Below are positions 37,101 to 52,592 of a DNA stretch of 64,000 nucleotides, piece after piece. Positions within the stretch are counted from its first letter, which is position 1; each line of letters starts with the position of its first letter. The notes under the pieces are model-generated. The model worked only from the letters and a program-made list of their open reading frames with translations. It ran no database searches and had not been told where the DNA came from. A program made the translations under genes and the position numbers. Source of the stretch: Stercorarius parasiticus (Eukaryota; Chordata; Aves; Charadriiformes; Stercorariidae); contig VWZL01000310.1 in NCBI GenBank assembly GCA_013396915.1, forward strand, positions 151,553-215,552, written 5' to 3'.

Positions 37101-37248
37101 CCGCATTGAAAGTACAGTAAGGACAATTAAGGAGAATCCTATTTTCAAAGTCTTCGCTATGAACATTCCGGAAGTGGCTTTTGTACGCTGAAAAGAACTT
37201 CGAGGAAAATGGACATGCACTGCAGCAAAAGGGCTTTGTCCGATAGTC
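34111..37248 (-). CDS. ADNP: ADNP large terminal coding exon (residues 68-1112)
   Basis: Encodes most of activity-dependent neuroprotector homeobox protein, a nuclear zinc-finger/homeodomain factor. ADNP acts with CHD4 and HP1 in the ChAHP complex, silences repeats and lineage genes, and is needed in brain development. The acceptor TTTTAAG|GAC sits at 37248, so the 27 codons open upstream are intron. In the joined 1112-residue protein nine C2H2-type fingers lie near 74-97, 107-129, 165-188, 221-244, 447-469, 489-510, 512-535, 622-647 and 662-686. The homeodomain (about 754-814) contains [18 protein letters not shown] and is followed by the HP1-binding PGVLL at 819-823. The acidic, Ser-rich tail ends SSQQA and TGA. 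Human ADNP is 1102 residues and the finger and homeodomain blocks look near-identical. The NAP peptide (354-360) differs. Confidence 0.98.
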   Translation of the reverse strand, partial: DYRTKPFCCSACPFSSKFFSAYKSHFRNVHSEDFENRILLNCPYCTFNADKKTLETHIKIFHAPNANTPSGGISTFKDKNKHDSLKPKQADSVEQAVYYCKKCTYRDPLYEIVRKHIYREHFQHVAAPYVAKGGEKSLNGAVPLSSSTREEGSIHCKRCLFMPKSYEALVQHVIEDHERIGYQVTAMIGHTNVVVPRSKPLMLIAPKPQDKKPMGLPQRMGPLSPGSVRSLSSQQMMNRLTIPKPTLNSAGVNMMSNVHLQQNNYGVKSVPPSYVGQPGGRLNLSSNAVSISQQSQTMKQFSASGNGRPYTLGGEQRSQASARYSLQSANSSSLSSAQLKQTSLSQSQAASRVLGQSGSKSPVAATGPSAVNTSSTQKWKICTICNELFPENVYSVHFEKEHKAEKVPAVANYIMKIHNFTSKCLYCNRYLPTDTLLNHMLIHGLSCPYCRSTFNDVEKMAAHMRMVHVDEEMGPKTDSTLTFDLTLQQGSHTNIHLLVTTYNLRDAPAESVAYHAQNTPPVPPKPQPKIQEKSDVPVKSSPQAAVPYKKDVGKTLCPLCFSILKGPISDALAHHLRERHQVIQTVHPVEKKLTYKCIHCLGVYTSNMTASTITLHLVHCRGVGKTQNGQDKGTSSSRLSQSPAVAPVKRTYEHMEFSLMKKRKMDDDDSPSAFEEKPEEPVVLALDPKGHEDDSYEARKTFLTKYFNKQPYPTRREIEKLAASLWLWKSDIASHFSNKRKKCVRDCEKYKPGVLLGFNMKELNKVKHEMDFDAEWLFENHDEKNSRVNVSKTVDKKIHLGKDNESSSDSYENIEEEYNESGSPFGQRIPDTGGKTSSDSTVENPEDSISKEIIEETTLQSPEKSDQKQEESSKYEEIISAEEPAKLVGDVSDSEGDQDDQDDAVEWKDGASQSESGPGSQQVSDFEDNTSEVKPEVWTDESSQSEDAGSSKPTVETKGGGSESDEEQSKWKNRSYGKVEEFWSKDQSQWKNASEIEENLSNQQMEWQNSTIDSEDGDQFDSVTDGVAEPMHSSLTGVELSSQQA
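35008..35190 (-). other. ADNP: ADNP homeodomain segment
   Basis: Residues about 754-814 of the joined protein. The segment has the helical start [19 protein letters not shown] and the recognition-helix region [18 protein letters not shown]. Human ADNP has ARKS where this copy has ARKT. The PGVLL pentamer that recruits HP1 follows within ten residues. Confidence 0.9.
36370..36390 (-). other. ADNP: ADNP NAP-peptide position, altered (NAVSISQ)
   Basis: Residues 354-360 read NAVSISQ, flanked by LSS and QSQ. Mammalian ADNP has the octapeptide NAPVSIPQ, flanked by GG and QSQ, at the same position. The first proline is missing and the second is serine, so the SIP element linked to EB1/EB3 binding and neuroprotection is absent. 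Codons (AAC GCA GTT TCT ATT TCA CAG) are clean and in frame. Confidence 0.95.
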
Positions 37249-40933
<3,685 letters not shown>

Positions 40934-43900
40934 TCAAATGTGTTTTGTCTGACAGAATGTTGCACTTCTAATTATTAGTAATTTTATGTCTCATTTTACC
41001 CATATAACTCAGTATCAGAGCTGTACCATTAACTACCATATTTTCTGTCTGATTTGTTCTTAAGTGAGGCTGTCCGTAAACTAGATGTTGACAAACTTAA
41101 GAGAGCAGTTAAAAACCCAACAAACTGAGATTACTCCTGCAATAGTTGCTATCAGCTGCATCTGGAAATAACTTTTTTTTTAAGTGTGTGTATTTACACG
41201 AAATTGACCCCCTATGCTGAAGTACTTAAAAACTCAATTTCTTTTGTGCATACGTATCCTAACTGATTTGAAAATTGCTAAGTTGAGCTTCAAGGTTTGT
41301 GTCAGTCTTGCAATAGGTTTAATAGTATCTCTTCAGTGAGAAAGATGCTTCTTGCATTCAACTGTAGGTAGAAATTAATAGTTGCCTCTATTTGCTGTAT
41401 TTATAGCTGTAAATGGCTGACAAGCTGTTTAGCATACATCCTTCTTTTATTGAGATGGGACCTGAAAGCTTGGTTAGAGCCCTTCGGAGATATAAATCAC
41501 TGGAAAAAGTACAAGAGATGGCTTAACACCTCTAAGTGTAGCTGGATAATTTCAGCTTACAAGACAACCCTCCCTTTCAGTTCCCCACACAAATAGCTAA
41601 TTCATCCAATTAAACGGTCTGTAAATGGCTGGGGCTATCCAGCTAAAAGAAAGTCTAAAATTTTAAGGTATGTGGATTCCCAGATTCAGATGCTACCACT
41701 AAGATTTCTTCCAAATGCTAATAACTAGTCTTATTTTGAGTATAGAGGGGTTCTCAGCCTGTATGCTGCTGTCATTACAGTAGGCACTTGCTCAGCTACA
41801 GACCCATCATCAACAGGTCATCTGCGCTTTAAGAAGGCGCAAAATGGCAGAAAGATGACAGTATACAGTGACAATATACAGTGACTTTGGAAGTGAGAGG
41901 GGTGGAGCCAGCAATAAAAAAGGTAAGCTTTTCTCAAAGGAAAGGGGAGGAAGCTTCTTACATAGCAAGAAAGGGTCAGAGTTGTTCTCTTGTTCCCTAG
42001 GCTTTAACAGTCCAATGCCTGTTGCCAAAGAGTAGCACCTCAGAAGATAAAAGCTGTGGTTTTGATCATTATTACTTCTATGAGCCAATTCAGAAATGGT
42101 GCTTTGTTTGAACAATGCAGAGTTTGATTCATATCAACAAATTAATCCACTATAAGGCCAAAGACCACCCACATCAACTAAAAATTGACTTTTTTTTTTT
42201 TGGTTAGAAGCTTGAAAGTATTTTTTCACTTTCAAGCAGAAGCCTGGAATGCAGAGTTAACAGAAGTTTGCAGCCATTAAATATTTGAGTTAGACAAAAA
42301 TTCTCCTCTTTTATCATGAGATCAAGGGCAATTGCTAAGCTACAAGTGCTTACTAAGAAATTTTCTCGAAAAATCAAACCCAGCCCTTCTCTTTGCACTA
42401 TCATGCATACTCGTTAAAGCATTGCTTGTCTGTTTACACACTAGTTTTTTTTATTTTCATACTCCTACCGACTTTTACTAGGTAATGCTTTAAGGCAGTC
42501 ACTAACAACTTACTATTCCATGATTGCCCCCAACAACACTGTTTAGTTTCAGAAATAAAACTGCCAAGTTGTGCATGTAACAGCGCTAATACAAACCACG
42601 TCAGTGGGTTTCACAAGCTACAAGTAGTGCTGCTGGCACATGGCGCTAGGCTCTAGGCTCCTCAAACTCAGTGAATTCGGAAATAGCTCGTCAGTAAGAG
42701 CAGAAAGCTATCATGACATTCAGGATTTGTATCACAACTATACATTAGAAATTAAGTGGAAACAAGCCTGAGTTTATATAAAGATCTACAGGAAAATTTT
42801 CAGAAGTACCAAAGCCATTCTGAGCATTAAGCATTTTGGTACTTATCTCAGGCTGGCTGCTGTCACAGATTACCAGAAGCATTTTAACACCACTACATGA
42901 AAACTAGGAAACCAAAGAAAAAAAGTTTAGACTTAGTCTATAAATCTCAGGGATTCTAAATTACTCAGTTATAGTATTTGCAGTAATGAAGTTACTTAGA
43001 CACATCATGCGAAGTGACTAACGCCTTTCAAACAACATAGGCCAGAAAAAAAAAAGAAAAAGTATTTCAATGTTCTGTATTAACTTCTTCCAAGTAACAC
43101 TTGTTACAAGAATTTAGCATACTCAAAACCATCTTGATTTCTTCACACACAAAACTTTAAATGCAAATATATTAATTTCTGTGACTGCAGAGGTGTTTCA
43201 GCTAACTCTAGTCTTGGTGAAAGGATTAGAATTGAGAAAAATTTAGAATGAAATTCATATGAAAAGTAGCTATGTTCTGTATCTTATCTAGCACCTTCCA
43301 TTTTAGGGAAGCTGAAACCCACTATAGTAATATGAAGAATTAGAATTCTAGTGAAATACCTTATAGGTAGATTCACTTATAAGTCTCCTAACATGAACCC
43401 TAATCACGCTGTGAAAAGCATTTCTCCAGGCATTCTTTGCCAGCTCAGAGAAGGCAAGGATCAAATAGATGATGGCAGAAAACTACTTGCTCTTCCCAGC
43501 TATTCCCTCTAAAGCCTCTAATGACTTTGTGTGGGAAATCATGAACTGCTCTTTTTTTTTTTTAATGCTGTATCCATTCTCATTGGTACTCTTTTATAAT
43601 CAAGTATTTCAGCTGCAATTATAAACAATATCCAGGCCTAAGACAGTCTTCCTCTCAATGAAAGAGTGAATGTGATTGTTCAAAAAATTAGAGTGATTCA
43701 TGTTGTCCTTTCAGAACGCTGCTCACTCCTGCCCAGTGAATTATTTTTAATCCTCATAAAGGACTAGGAAATAAGGTTTGAATCTGAGTTTCTAACTTCT
43801 TGTTACTTTGAAAATTGACTCGGGCAAATCAGTTCCTTCATGAAAATGTGTATTCAAGCTTACAGTTCCTTTATCAGATTTTTCTGATCAAATTTGGAAT

Positions 43901-46900
43901 TTCTCCACTTGTCCCTTTACTCTTTTGATTAAGAAAGAGCGGTTTCTAAAGGCACACATTGAAGAGAAGTTTAAGAAAAACACTTTCAACGTACATAAGA
44001 TTTTATAACTCTGTACTGTGTATTAGGCTTTAAGTAACTACAGAACGTGCCAAGTTCCGCCCTGCTTTTCTACCCGGCCTTGCCCATACTGCGGTATCAG
44101 CACCTCTGGGCAGAGGCCAGATCCTGTTATTTGTACTATTACTTAACATGCTTTTGGATGAAGTAAAGTAAAAGTAATACCATTTATGACAAAGTATAAG
44201 CACGTAAATGGTGGAAAAGCTTTTGAAAATAGTAATGGATATTTACCTTGCAAGCTGGAATTTGTATTGTGAAATTGTTGTATTAAAAAAATTAAGACCA
44301 CAAAGAGTACATTTACATATTTCAGGCCAATATTACAGTTAGTTTAGTTACTTCAACAAATAGAACTAAAATCTCCTTGACTAAAAATACTATTTGAAGG
44401 TTGCAGTTTTGCTTCAATTATAAAAATGTCTAATATAGCTTAAAGGGGAACCAGGTCCATTTTAAAGACATGAATAGTAATTGAAAATATTTAACAACAG
44501 GGCTGAGGATCAGCAATGCCAATTTTGGGCAGTATTAGTAAAAAATTAGTTTAAAAGATGGTAAAGACTAATGGGAAAAAATGCTGTTGCCTAAGAATTT
44601 AAACTCCTAACTAGCCTATCAATTAATGCAAATGGTTTAATAAGGTTGTGTCCTATTTGCAATTTCCAAGTAGTAGCATTTTCTCCATTTTAGATCTGTA
44701 GTTGAAATAGTAAGTGAAGCTGAACATTTCCAGATGGAAAAAACAACTCCAACCTGCAGCTTATTCTCATGGGCCAGTCACTGCAAAATAGCTTTCAATA
44801 CTGAGCCCACTGTCACTTTTTTCATGACTTAAAACACATCTGAATTATGTGATACTAGAACTGCATTAAAAGGAAAACAAAAAATACCACATAGTGCACA
44901 GAGTGGATTTATATCCTTAAACACAGATCACAAACTGGAAAGAAAATATGCTTTCTTAATATTCTGTTCCCTCTCTTCCCTAAACAGAATTGGGAAGTAT
45001 GGCTCTGAACACTAAGCTACAATAAAGTAACACAAGTTTGCTTTCAAAGCACAGCATAATTATGTTTTTTTTTAAACTCAAGAACATCCATTTATTAAAA
45101 GTTCTTGCTGCAGCAGTTCATAGAGGAAGAGTGAAAAATATCAATGTAGCCAAGAAATTAATCATGGCTCCACTAATTCCTTTTCTCTAAAGGCAACTAA
45201 GTAAGCGTCGCTCTCACTGTATTGCATTGGTTCAGTAACGCTTTCAGTAGCTTCCTCATAGCTACCTGTATGCTTGATTTTTCATCAAAAATTATATGAA
45301 GCAGCATAGTCAAGTAGGTTCAGGATTTGAATGAGTATTTTCAAGTTAACTTCAAATCCAAAGAAATAACGTCCTAGTAATTTTATTCCAGAATAACCCA
45401 AATATCAACTGTAGAAACATCAGTCCACAAAAACAACACATTTTAAAGCTTCTAGCAAGCTGTACTACTTTCTTCAAAACCAAAGTTCCCACTTAAAGAA
45501 TATACTAATTTTGCTTGTAAAGAAACCATTTTTTTTTTTCTCATGACAGAGTGAGTCAGTACGGAATTTGTCTTTAGGCAATAATCACTTGTAAACTTGA
45601 AACTCAGCCACAAGTCCTAATAATGCTTATTATAAAATACCTTGGTTTTAGTACAAAATGCCACTAACAACTTCCTCACCAAAAGAATCAAATGCTTTCT
45701 CTTCATTACTGTGTCTAATATACCTAGACATGCCAAATATACCATGATATATATATAAACCCAGGTGATAAAGACAGCAAATTATTTAGGAGTGCTTGAA
45801 AACAAGATCTATATTCTGTCTGCGCCATCTTCTTGCCTCTACTCTTCTGCATCCTCACAATCAAGTCTTAAAGACAAGAAATTATCAAGATCTTCCTATC
45901 ACAACACATCATAATAGAGGATATAATTAGATCTTCACATGTGAAAACTGAAGATCAACCTTACTTTGCAAACTCTGCTTGATAGCCGAATCCAATTTAC
46001 CTAATCTTAACAAAAACCTCATCCTTAAGCAAATACAGTTCAGTTTATTTAGGAAGTTTCTTGACTATTTAATAATAATTAGTGGAGAGCCAGATACAGT
46101 CTGATATTATTATGGTTTGTGACTACAAAAAGAGTTTTTGGCATCCTCATTAATTTCTGTTTACGGCAAGTAACTCAAATTGTAGTTGCAATATACATAA
46201 CACACTGCTGGCACATCCTTGAGTGTGGACATTAAACCAGCTGGGATTAAAAAGCGTCTCAAATCATCATTTAGACAATAATGCTATTCTTGAAATGAGG
46301 TATCCTTTATCTGACCAAAATTGATGTTTAAGAGGGGACACCTGGAACATCTCTTCTTCACTGTTAGAGCTGCTTTTACTGCTCTGAAGCTTACATCCAA
46401 GTAATTATTTTAACAGAAGACAATGCTAAGGAATGCAGCACCCAGTACTGACAGAACTCACTAGTGCTTCCATCTGGCACTGAAGCTATCGCTACATCCA
46501 GCATCCCCCACAGCAAAGGATGCCCGTAATAAAGGGTCACAGATCAACTGATCCTTCTGTAAAATAGTTTACTTTTAATGCTGTTTCTCCTATTTTTCTA
46601 CTGAAATGAGGTGAACAGTCTTAAATACTCTACACTTCAGTGAAGACAAATAAAAGGCACAAGCCGCTCAACTTTACGCATCTATCAGTTACCAACTGCT
46701 GATGGTTAAAGAAGTGTTACTTACCTAATATTACAGGCTCGCTACAGAACTTGTCTCTCAGATCTCAAAGTAGCTTTCAAAAGCAGCTCAGCAGCATTTT
46801 TTAAATAAAGGAGGAATTAATTTATCCTGAGATGGTACCACTCAAGCAATGACAATTCCAGCCCAGGCTTCTAATTAGCGAGACATTCTATATTTCCACC

Positions 46901-49900
46901 TATTCTGTTTTACAGTAGGGAGGCATAACTAGGCATAACTAATTTTTATTGTTTTCCTGTATGACTCTACTCTATCCTATTCATTCCTGCTCAAGGCCTG
47001 GATATTTAGTACATTATAGAACTCTTCTTTGTAAGGGAATGTGCATCTCTACACACATTCACAGAAAAAAAAGTCAAGATGATCACATATATGTTCAGCA
47101 AAAATAATTCTGCAGAGAAACCTGAGCATTTTTTTTTAATCCTCATTAAGGAACAGGAATAGTGAGATCTGTCTCTAAGTCAAGCAGTTATTTTCGAGTT
47201 GACAATTCAACAAACATAGTGAGAATTGTGTGTCTCCTTCTGTTTCCTACTTCTAGACTTGTATCCCACGTTCAAATACCTTGGGAAGCCCTTGTTCGTA
47301 AACTGAATTACGCATCAATCTACACTGAAGTGCTGGGTGGAGAGAATAAATGATTACTTAAAAACAAGACCAACAATGTCCTTACTAGAAATATCCAGGT
47401 AGTATTTTTAGGTGCCTAAGGAAATGGATTACTAACCTAGGTATAAGAAATTCTGAAAAATTTGACTGATTTAATAAGATCTCACTCGTCTTTAGTGTGC
47501 TTGTACACAAAATGTCTGACTGCATCGTTCACAAAATAATGATAAAATAAGCAGACTACACTGTGCAAGAACTATTTAGAACCTTCTTTTGTTCTGTATT
47601 TATGTAGTACCTAGCATAAAGGTCTAGTCCACAGCCAGGTACTGATTCCTAGAATACTTCAGTAGCCAAACATAAGCAGAAAAAACAAGCTATAAAAAGA
47701 GCAAAATATCTTAAGTTCATTAGAAACACTGTACTTCAGTTTTCATTTCGTAGTCACATTTTGGAGATGCAAAGACTTATTGTAGAGAAACTTCATGCTA
47801 CAGGCAACAGCCACTATGCAAAGCATGAACAAAAAGCTAAGATGAGTTTCCTAGCTAGTGCACACGCGTTAACAAAACGGCCTGAATGAAGTGCTCAGAT
47901 CTTCATCCAAAATTCTGAAGGGGGAGCAGGAGGAAAGGTTTTGTGGAAAAGCAGGGAGTATTTGCAAGGTAAGCAGAGGAACAACAGTTAAAAGACTTCA
48001 CAGCACTCAAAGTGTGTACATGGTATTGTGCTTGGGAGAACTGAAGCACTGCCTTTGGCTTTTAACAGGATATAGCAGTCTCAGGAGGAAGAATTTAATT
48101 TTAAGGGCAATTCTGATACTTGCATCTTATAACCTCAAAATTAGGAGATAAAATGACTACAGAGACTTCTGAAGTTTGAGAAGTCTACAGGAACCAGCAC
48201 TTCAGTTCACTCAACAGAATCACATCCTGAAATGGGAATGGGCCAGGACATAATACATAGGCTGACTGATTTAAATTAATAATTACGTCCAAGTTTCAGG
48301 AAGCAACTGAAACTGCAGGCCAAAAGAGGCAACAAGTTTGTGCCTCACTTGTTTAAAATGAAAGGCTTCTTCAGTGTTTTCAAAGAACTCAGGTTCACTA
48401 CTGTAATAAAAAAGGGCCCTCACTTCAAGGTTAGTATTGCTTCACCGCAAAGGGCTTTGTCTCTCTACTCAGTTCTCTAACCTTGTTGGCCATAGCTGGT
48501 AAAAGAAAATACTAGCAAGGGGAAAAAAAACTGTGTAACACCTTGAAATGCTCTCAGGAACGCTTGTGTGAACAATATTCAGGAAAAAACATAATTCAAA
48601 TGAACAGGAGGGACAAACCCACTACTAGAGAAAATTTCTGCTTAGTTTTAGGAATTTAACAGAGCAAATATCATAAGACACAGGAAATGAAGACTTCTAA
48701 TTTGTATGGCATGACAAAAAAGCAGAAAGGAAACAAGGTCTAGCCCAAAAAATAACCACTGCATAGTCACACAGAAGTTTCAACAAACCCCAAATTCTAC
48801 AACACATCACTTTTTTTTTTAAAAAAAACCCAGATTTTAGCATTTAGATAGATTTGCAGTGACTTTCAGCTCCGAATTGCCTCTTCACCAACTTGCTACT
48901 CTTAGGAGCACTTCAAATTCCAGATGGAAACAATTGCAGTCACTATTCTAAAAACATCCAGAATGCGAAGTCTGACACATCCTCCTGTTACGTTACTCCA
49001 AGTGATTTTTAAACCACTTTTAACATTTAATGAAAAAGAAACTATCCTCACTGTACCAGCTTCAAGCACTTCAAGTTAACATGGCCATGCAGTTCAGCCC
49101 TTTAACACATCAGTTACCAAGGGACTGGAACCACCTAGAAAACCGAGTCAACAGATGAGTTAAAAAAAACGATTACTGTGCAATTATTTTGAAAATTAAT
49201 TAATGTAAAATACAATATTGCATGCCTGTTTTAGAGTTCTATATTGCAACAGTTAACATTTTGTTATGCTACATATTTTTCTCAGTGCCAACAGTGATCC
49301 CTCATGAGGGAAGTACTGATCTCATACACAATACACTGTATTCACAACTTGAGAACTATGACCTTACAGGAAGGTATGCACCCAGGAGAGCGAGAATAAG
49401 GAACACAAGAGGGAAAAACAGCAAAAAAAAAAAGTATCAGTTAAATTATCAGAGGTGATAAAAGAGAAAGCTTCCACCTGTCTTTAGACCCCAAAAGCTG
49501 TTTCTATTTTAGTCTACTAAAATCTTAATTCTCCAGTAAGCCCTTTGTATTTTGGACTTCATCAGAAGCGCTGCCTTGCAGCCTGCTACCTTTGATACCA
49601 GCAGGTAACAGATGTTAGATTGTTTCAGCTCTGCCAACTTTATCTAGAAAAATGAAACAGAAGATCTTCTAGTATACAGCTTCAAAGCACCCACAAGTTA
49701 ACAATGCTGTTTTGATTCTAGGCAAGATCCATCAGTTTCAGAACAAGACAGCCTTTTTCTGTCAACTAAAATCTTCAACAAAGATTCCAAATCTACCTCA
49801 TCATGTCATTTTCATTTTTGGACAACATTATTCTAAGTGATTACTGTGGTGGTTTCACATTTGAGCTTTGTTATGGTTCCAACAAACACCAAGTATAATG

Positions 49901-50974
49901 TATTTCTAATGTCACAGTCTTGTTAGTAAAATGGTGGGTTTCATCCAGAAATTGTTTAAAGACCTAAAGAAATAATCTGGAGAAAAATCTTGCTGTGTAA
50001 AGAAACCAAGACAGCACCAGTCTAGATTTTCTAGAAAACCTACTCTAAGTTTTCATCTTTTTATGCTTAACCGAAAATTACACCACGCTGTCAGTTTGTA
50101 GCATGAGGAAAGCCTTCCATGACCAGCAAGCACAGAACTGTATGACCCTAAACATTCCGTTAAGGAAGGTATCTTCATTCAACAAGGTTTGTAGAGAGCA
50201 TCACTGTGAATGGCCAAGGAAAAAAATATGGAATCCCCAAAAAGCCATAAACAAAAAAGTCGTAGTCCCTAGTGCATTTTATTCTTATTCAGGCATCTCA
50301 GAGCTGTATGAGTAGGCTCGGGAGCCTAATGCTCTTTACAATGGTTACTGATTCTTCTGAAGTACCTGTCCACTGGCAGAACCAAGCCTGTGGAATACAT
50401 GATTTTTAAAAATTTTACTCTTTTTTTTTTTAACATACAAGAAAAGTATGATGTCAACATTGCTAATGATACTAGAGGAATAATTGGAAAGTTACTATCT
50501 GACTATTCCATTTATTTCCTTCGGAAATTTAATGAACATAGTTCTAAGTTTATCTAAGTTCACAGAGCTGAAAAGAGTTAGAAGCAGCAGTCCATCAAGA
50601 AACATAAAACTACAAAATTAAACTTTCCTAGTGAGTACTGAGTGAAAATTAAGAATGAAAAAGAGAGAAAAAGTTACAGAAATAAAAATGAGGCTCCTGA
50701 AACAGAGTATTATCAACTGTACTGTTGAAGAAAGTATTAGGTGTGAGCACGTGTGCAAACCAGTTCCATAAGCAATGATCAAACCCAGCCTTTTCTATCC
50801 CATTGTGACTTTGACTTTGTATACATCTATATTCACATCAATCTTGTCTTATTAAAATAATTAGCTCTGTAAAAACTATAGTTCATTAAAGCACATTTCC
50901 TATAAGTTTGAAACTAGAAGATATTAATATTTTCTGTTATTTCTGCACATACTTATAAAATGGAATTGTTCTTA

Positions 50975-51370
50975 CTCCCTCTTTTCCCCTCTCCCCCTCA
51001 TCATCCCCCTGCTGCTTCAAAAGGTCCGTCCTCTCATCGCTCTTTCCCCCTCTCCTGCTCATCCTTTCTTTGCTGGTTCTTGGCCCTCTTGGTCCTTACC
51101 TCGCTCATTTTCCCTCTTCTCATCTTCCCTGCGCCAATTCATAGCGTCCACATTCTTTCGTCGTTCTCTCTCATCCTGTCTCCACCGCTTCTTGATATCT
51201 TTGTCCTTAACTTGCTCATTTTCTCTCCTCTTCTCATCATCCCTGTGCCATTTTATTGTTTCTGCATTTTTCTGCGGCTCCACGCTTCTTTTCAGATAGT
51301 CTTGTCGCCTCCTCCTCTTTTTTAACATATCCCTTTCCCTGGCACGAGCCTGCTTTTCTTTCTGGGAAAG
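50975..51370. repeat. Tandem repeat of about 114 bp, purine-rich on minus strand
   Basis: On the minus strand a unit starting near AATGCAGAAACAATAAAATGG recurs 114 bases later as AATGTGGACGCTATGAATTGG. The following blocks also match (CAGGGATGATGAGAAGAGG against CAGGGAAGATGAGAAGAGG; GAAAATGAGCAAGTTAAGGAC against GAAAATGAGCGAGGTAAGGAC). A weaker half copy precedes these and another follows (GGGGGATGATGAGGGGGAGA). About 2.5-3 degenerate copies are present, and the period is a multiple of three. Confidence 0.8.
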
Positions 51371-51406
51371 AAAAGCTTTACGGGGCATCATGAGCTGCTG
51401 CTGTAC
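51100..51406 (-). CDS. Candidate exon: charged tandem-repeat ORF in ADNP 5' intron
   Basis: A minus-strand open frame covers 51427-51059. Within it, an acceptor ending ATTATTACAG precedes 51406 and a near-perfect donor (GAG|GTAAGG) follows 51100, giving a 307-base exon that starts in phase 0 and ends in phase 1. The peptide begins VQQQLMMPRKAFLSQKEK and is dominated by Lys, Arg, Glu and Asp, probably helical or coiled-coil. A roughly 38-residue unit is repeated: AETIKWHRDDEKRRENE recurs as VDAMNWRREDEKRENE. Conserved Trp positions in both copies argue against pure low complexity. No family was recognised. It could be an alternative ADNP 5' exon, a nested gene, or an untranscribed minisatellite that happens to be open. 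Confidence 0.3.
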
Positions 51407-52546
51407 CTGTAATAATATTGTATCCATGGAATAATATACTATACATGCACTCAGTCAGGCACCAACAACTCTAATTTGGAGCTGAATACTTCAAATATTA
51501 AGCCAAGATAATTAATTGCTGCTTCTCTTTCCTTCGTAACCCTCTGCTAGCTCCGTATTAGATAATGAGGCAAGTTGCTATGTTCAGCTCCAGGCACAAC
51601 ACCTAACTGGCACCTCTGCAACTGATGCACATCCAACATTGGGAAGTCACCCCCTGAAACCCAGGGCCTGAGCTGTAGGATTTCTTACTCCCACAGAGTT
51701 TTGAGCAGCCCCGTGGTATTGCTGCAGCCAACTGAAGGAACAGGGTGATAGGAGAGTTGTGAAGGAAACTTGTAAATGTTCAAACCTTAGTTTCTTCTCT
51801 TACTGGAGATCTACATTTAATGAAGCTTATTTATCTTTTCAGACCTCGGTCTCTACCAAATTTGGCCAACTTTTTTCTTGGCTGGGAGGAGAGAGGGGGG
51901 ATTAGGAGACAAGCCACAATCTGAAAAATTACATGAGGTTTGTTTCCTCGGGAAACCTGGCCAAAACATTTAACTGCAGTTAATGAAATAAGTCCTGACT
52001 CATCTACTCAAACTTCCTCTAAGTATGTTATGTCTTGCTATTCACAAGACCAAAGGAAAAAAGAATGTGACTATTTACTTGGGAGTTTCTGCCAACAGCA
52101 TTCCTGATGAGTGGCGCTTTTTGGTTTTGTTTTTAAAAAGGTGTCGATGAAGACTACCTCTTAACAAATTGGTTTACTTTTGATCATTTCTCTGTAGTCA
52201 CCCAAAACATTCACATCTTTAAATTTACTGGTGTTAATACCTGCAATTTTTAAATCATGGAAGACAAAACAGGCCACAGGAATAATTTCAACTGTTACTA
52301 ATATCCTTTAAATACTCTTCTGTACACATTGAGCAATGTTTCAGAAATGTCAAACTGCAGTTGTGGCCCAGGTTTGGGTTGGTTTTTTGGGTTTGGTTGT
52401 TTTTTTTTTTTTTAATTTTTGTTTAGAAGAGTTTTGCAGAGGTCTAATCAAAATGAAAACTGCAGAAAGGACAAAATTACTAGATTAGAATACTTAAGCA
52501 AAGCCTAAAACAAAGTGAAACAAATGTACTTTTAAAATTTAGCTAC

Positions 52547-52592
52547 CTTATGGAAAGCACTTGTTCCCAGCATGCAATACTCCATCTTTTTC
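52547..52592 (-). other. Possible 46-base mini-exon
   Basis: Acceptor TTGCTTTTTCTGTAG before 52592 and donor AAG|GTAGCT after 52547. One frame is open (KKMEYCMLGTSAFHK) and ends in phase 0, which fits the phase-0 start of the charged exon at 51406. A segment this short is open by chance very often, so the support is only splice signals and phase. Confidence 0.15.

Noticed and set aside
43730..43860. Another possible MIR fragment (GAATCTGAG... CGGGCAAATCAGTT)
   Set aside because: Only two short motifs agree, which is too weak to separate from chance.
50960..51325. 121-codon + strand ORF rich in Leu, Pro, Ser and Phe
   Set aside because: It is the complement of the purine-rich charged repeat. 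Its composition is forced by the other strand and it has no signal or domain beyond hydrophobic bias.
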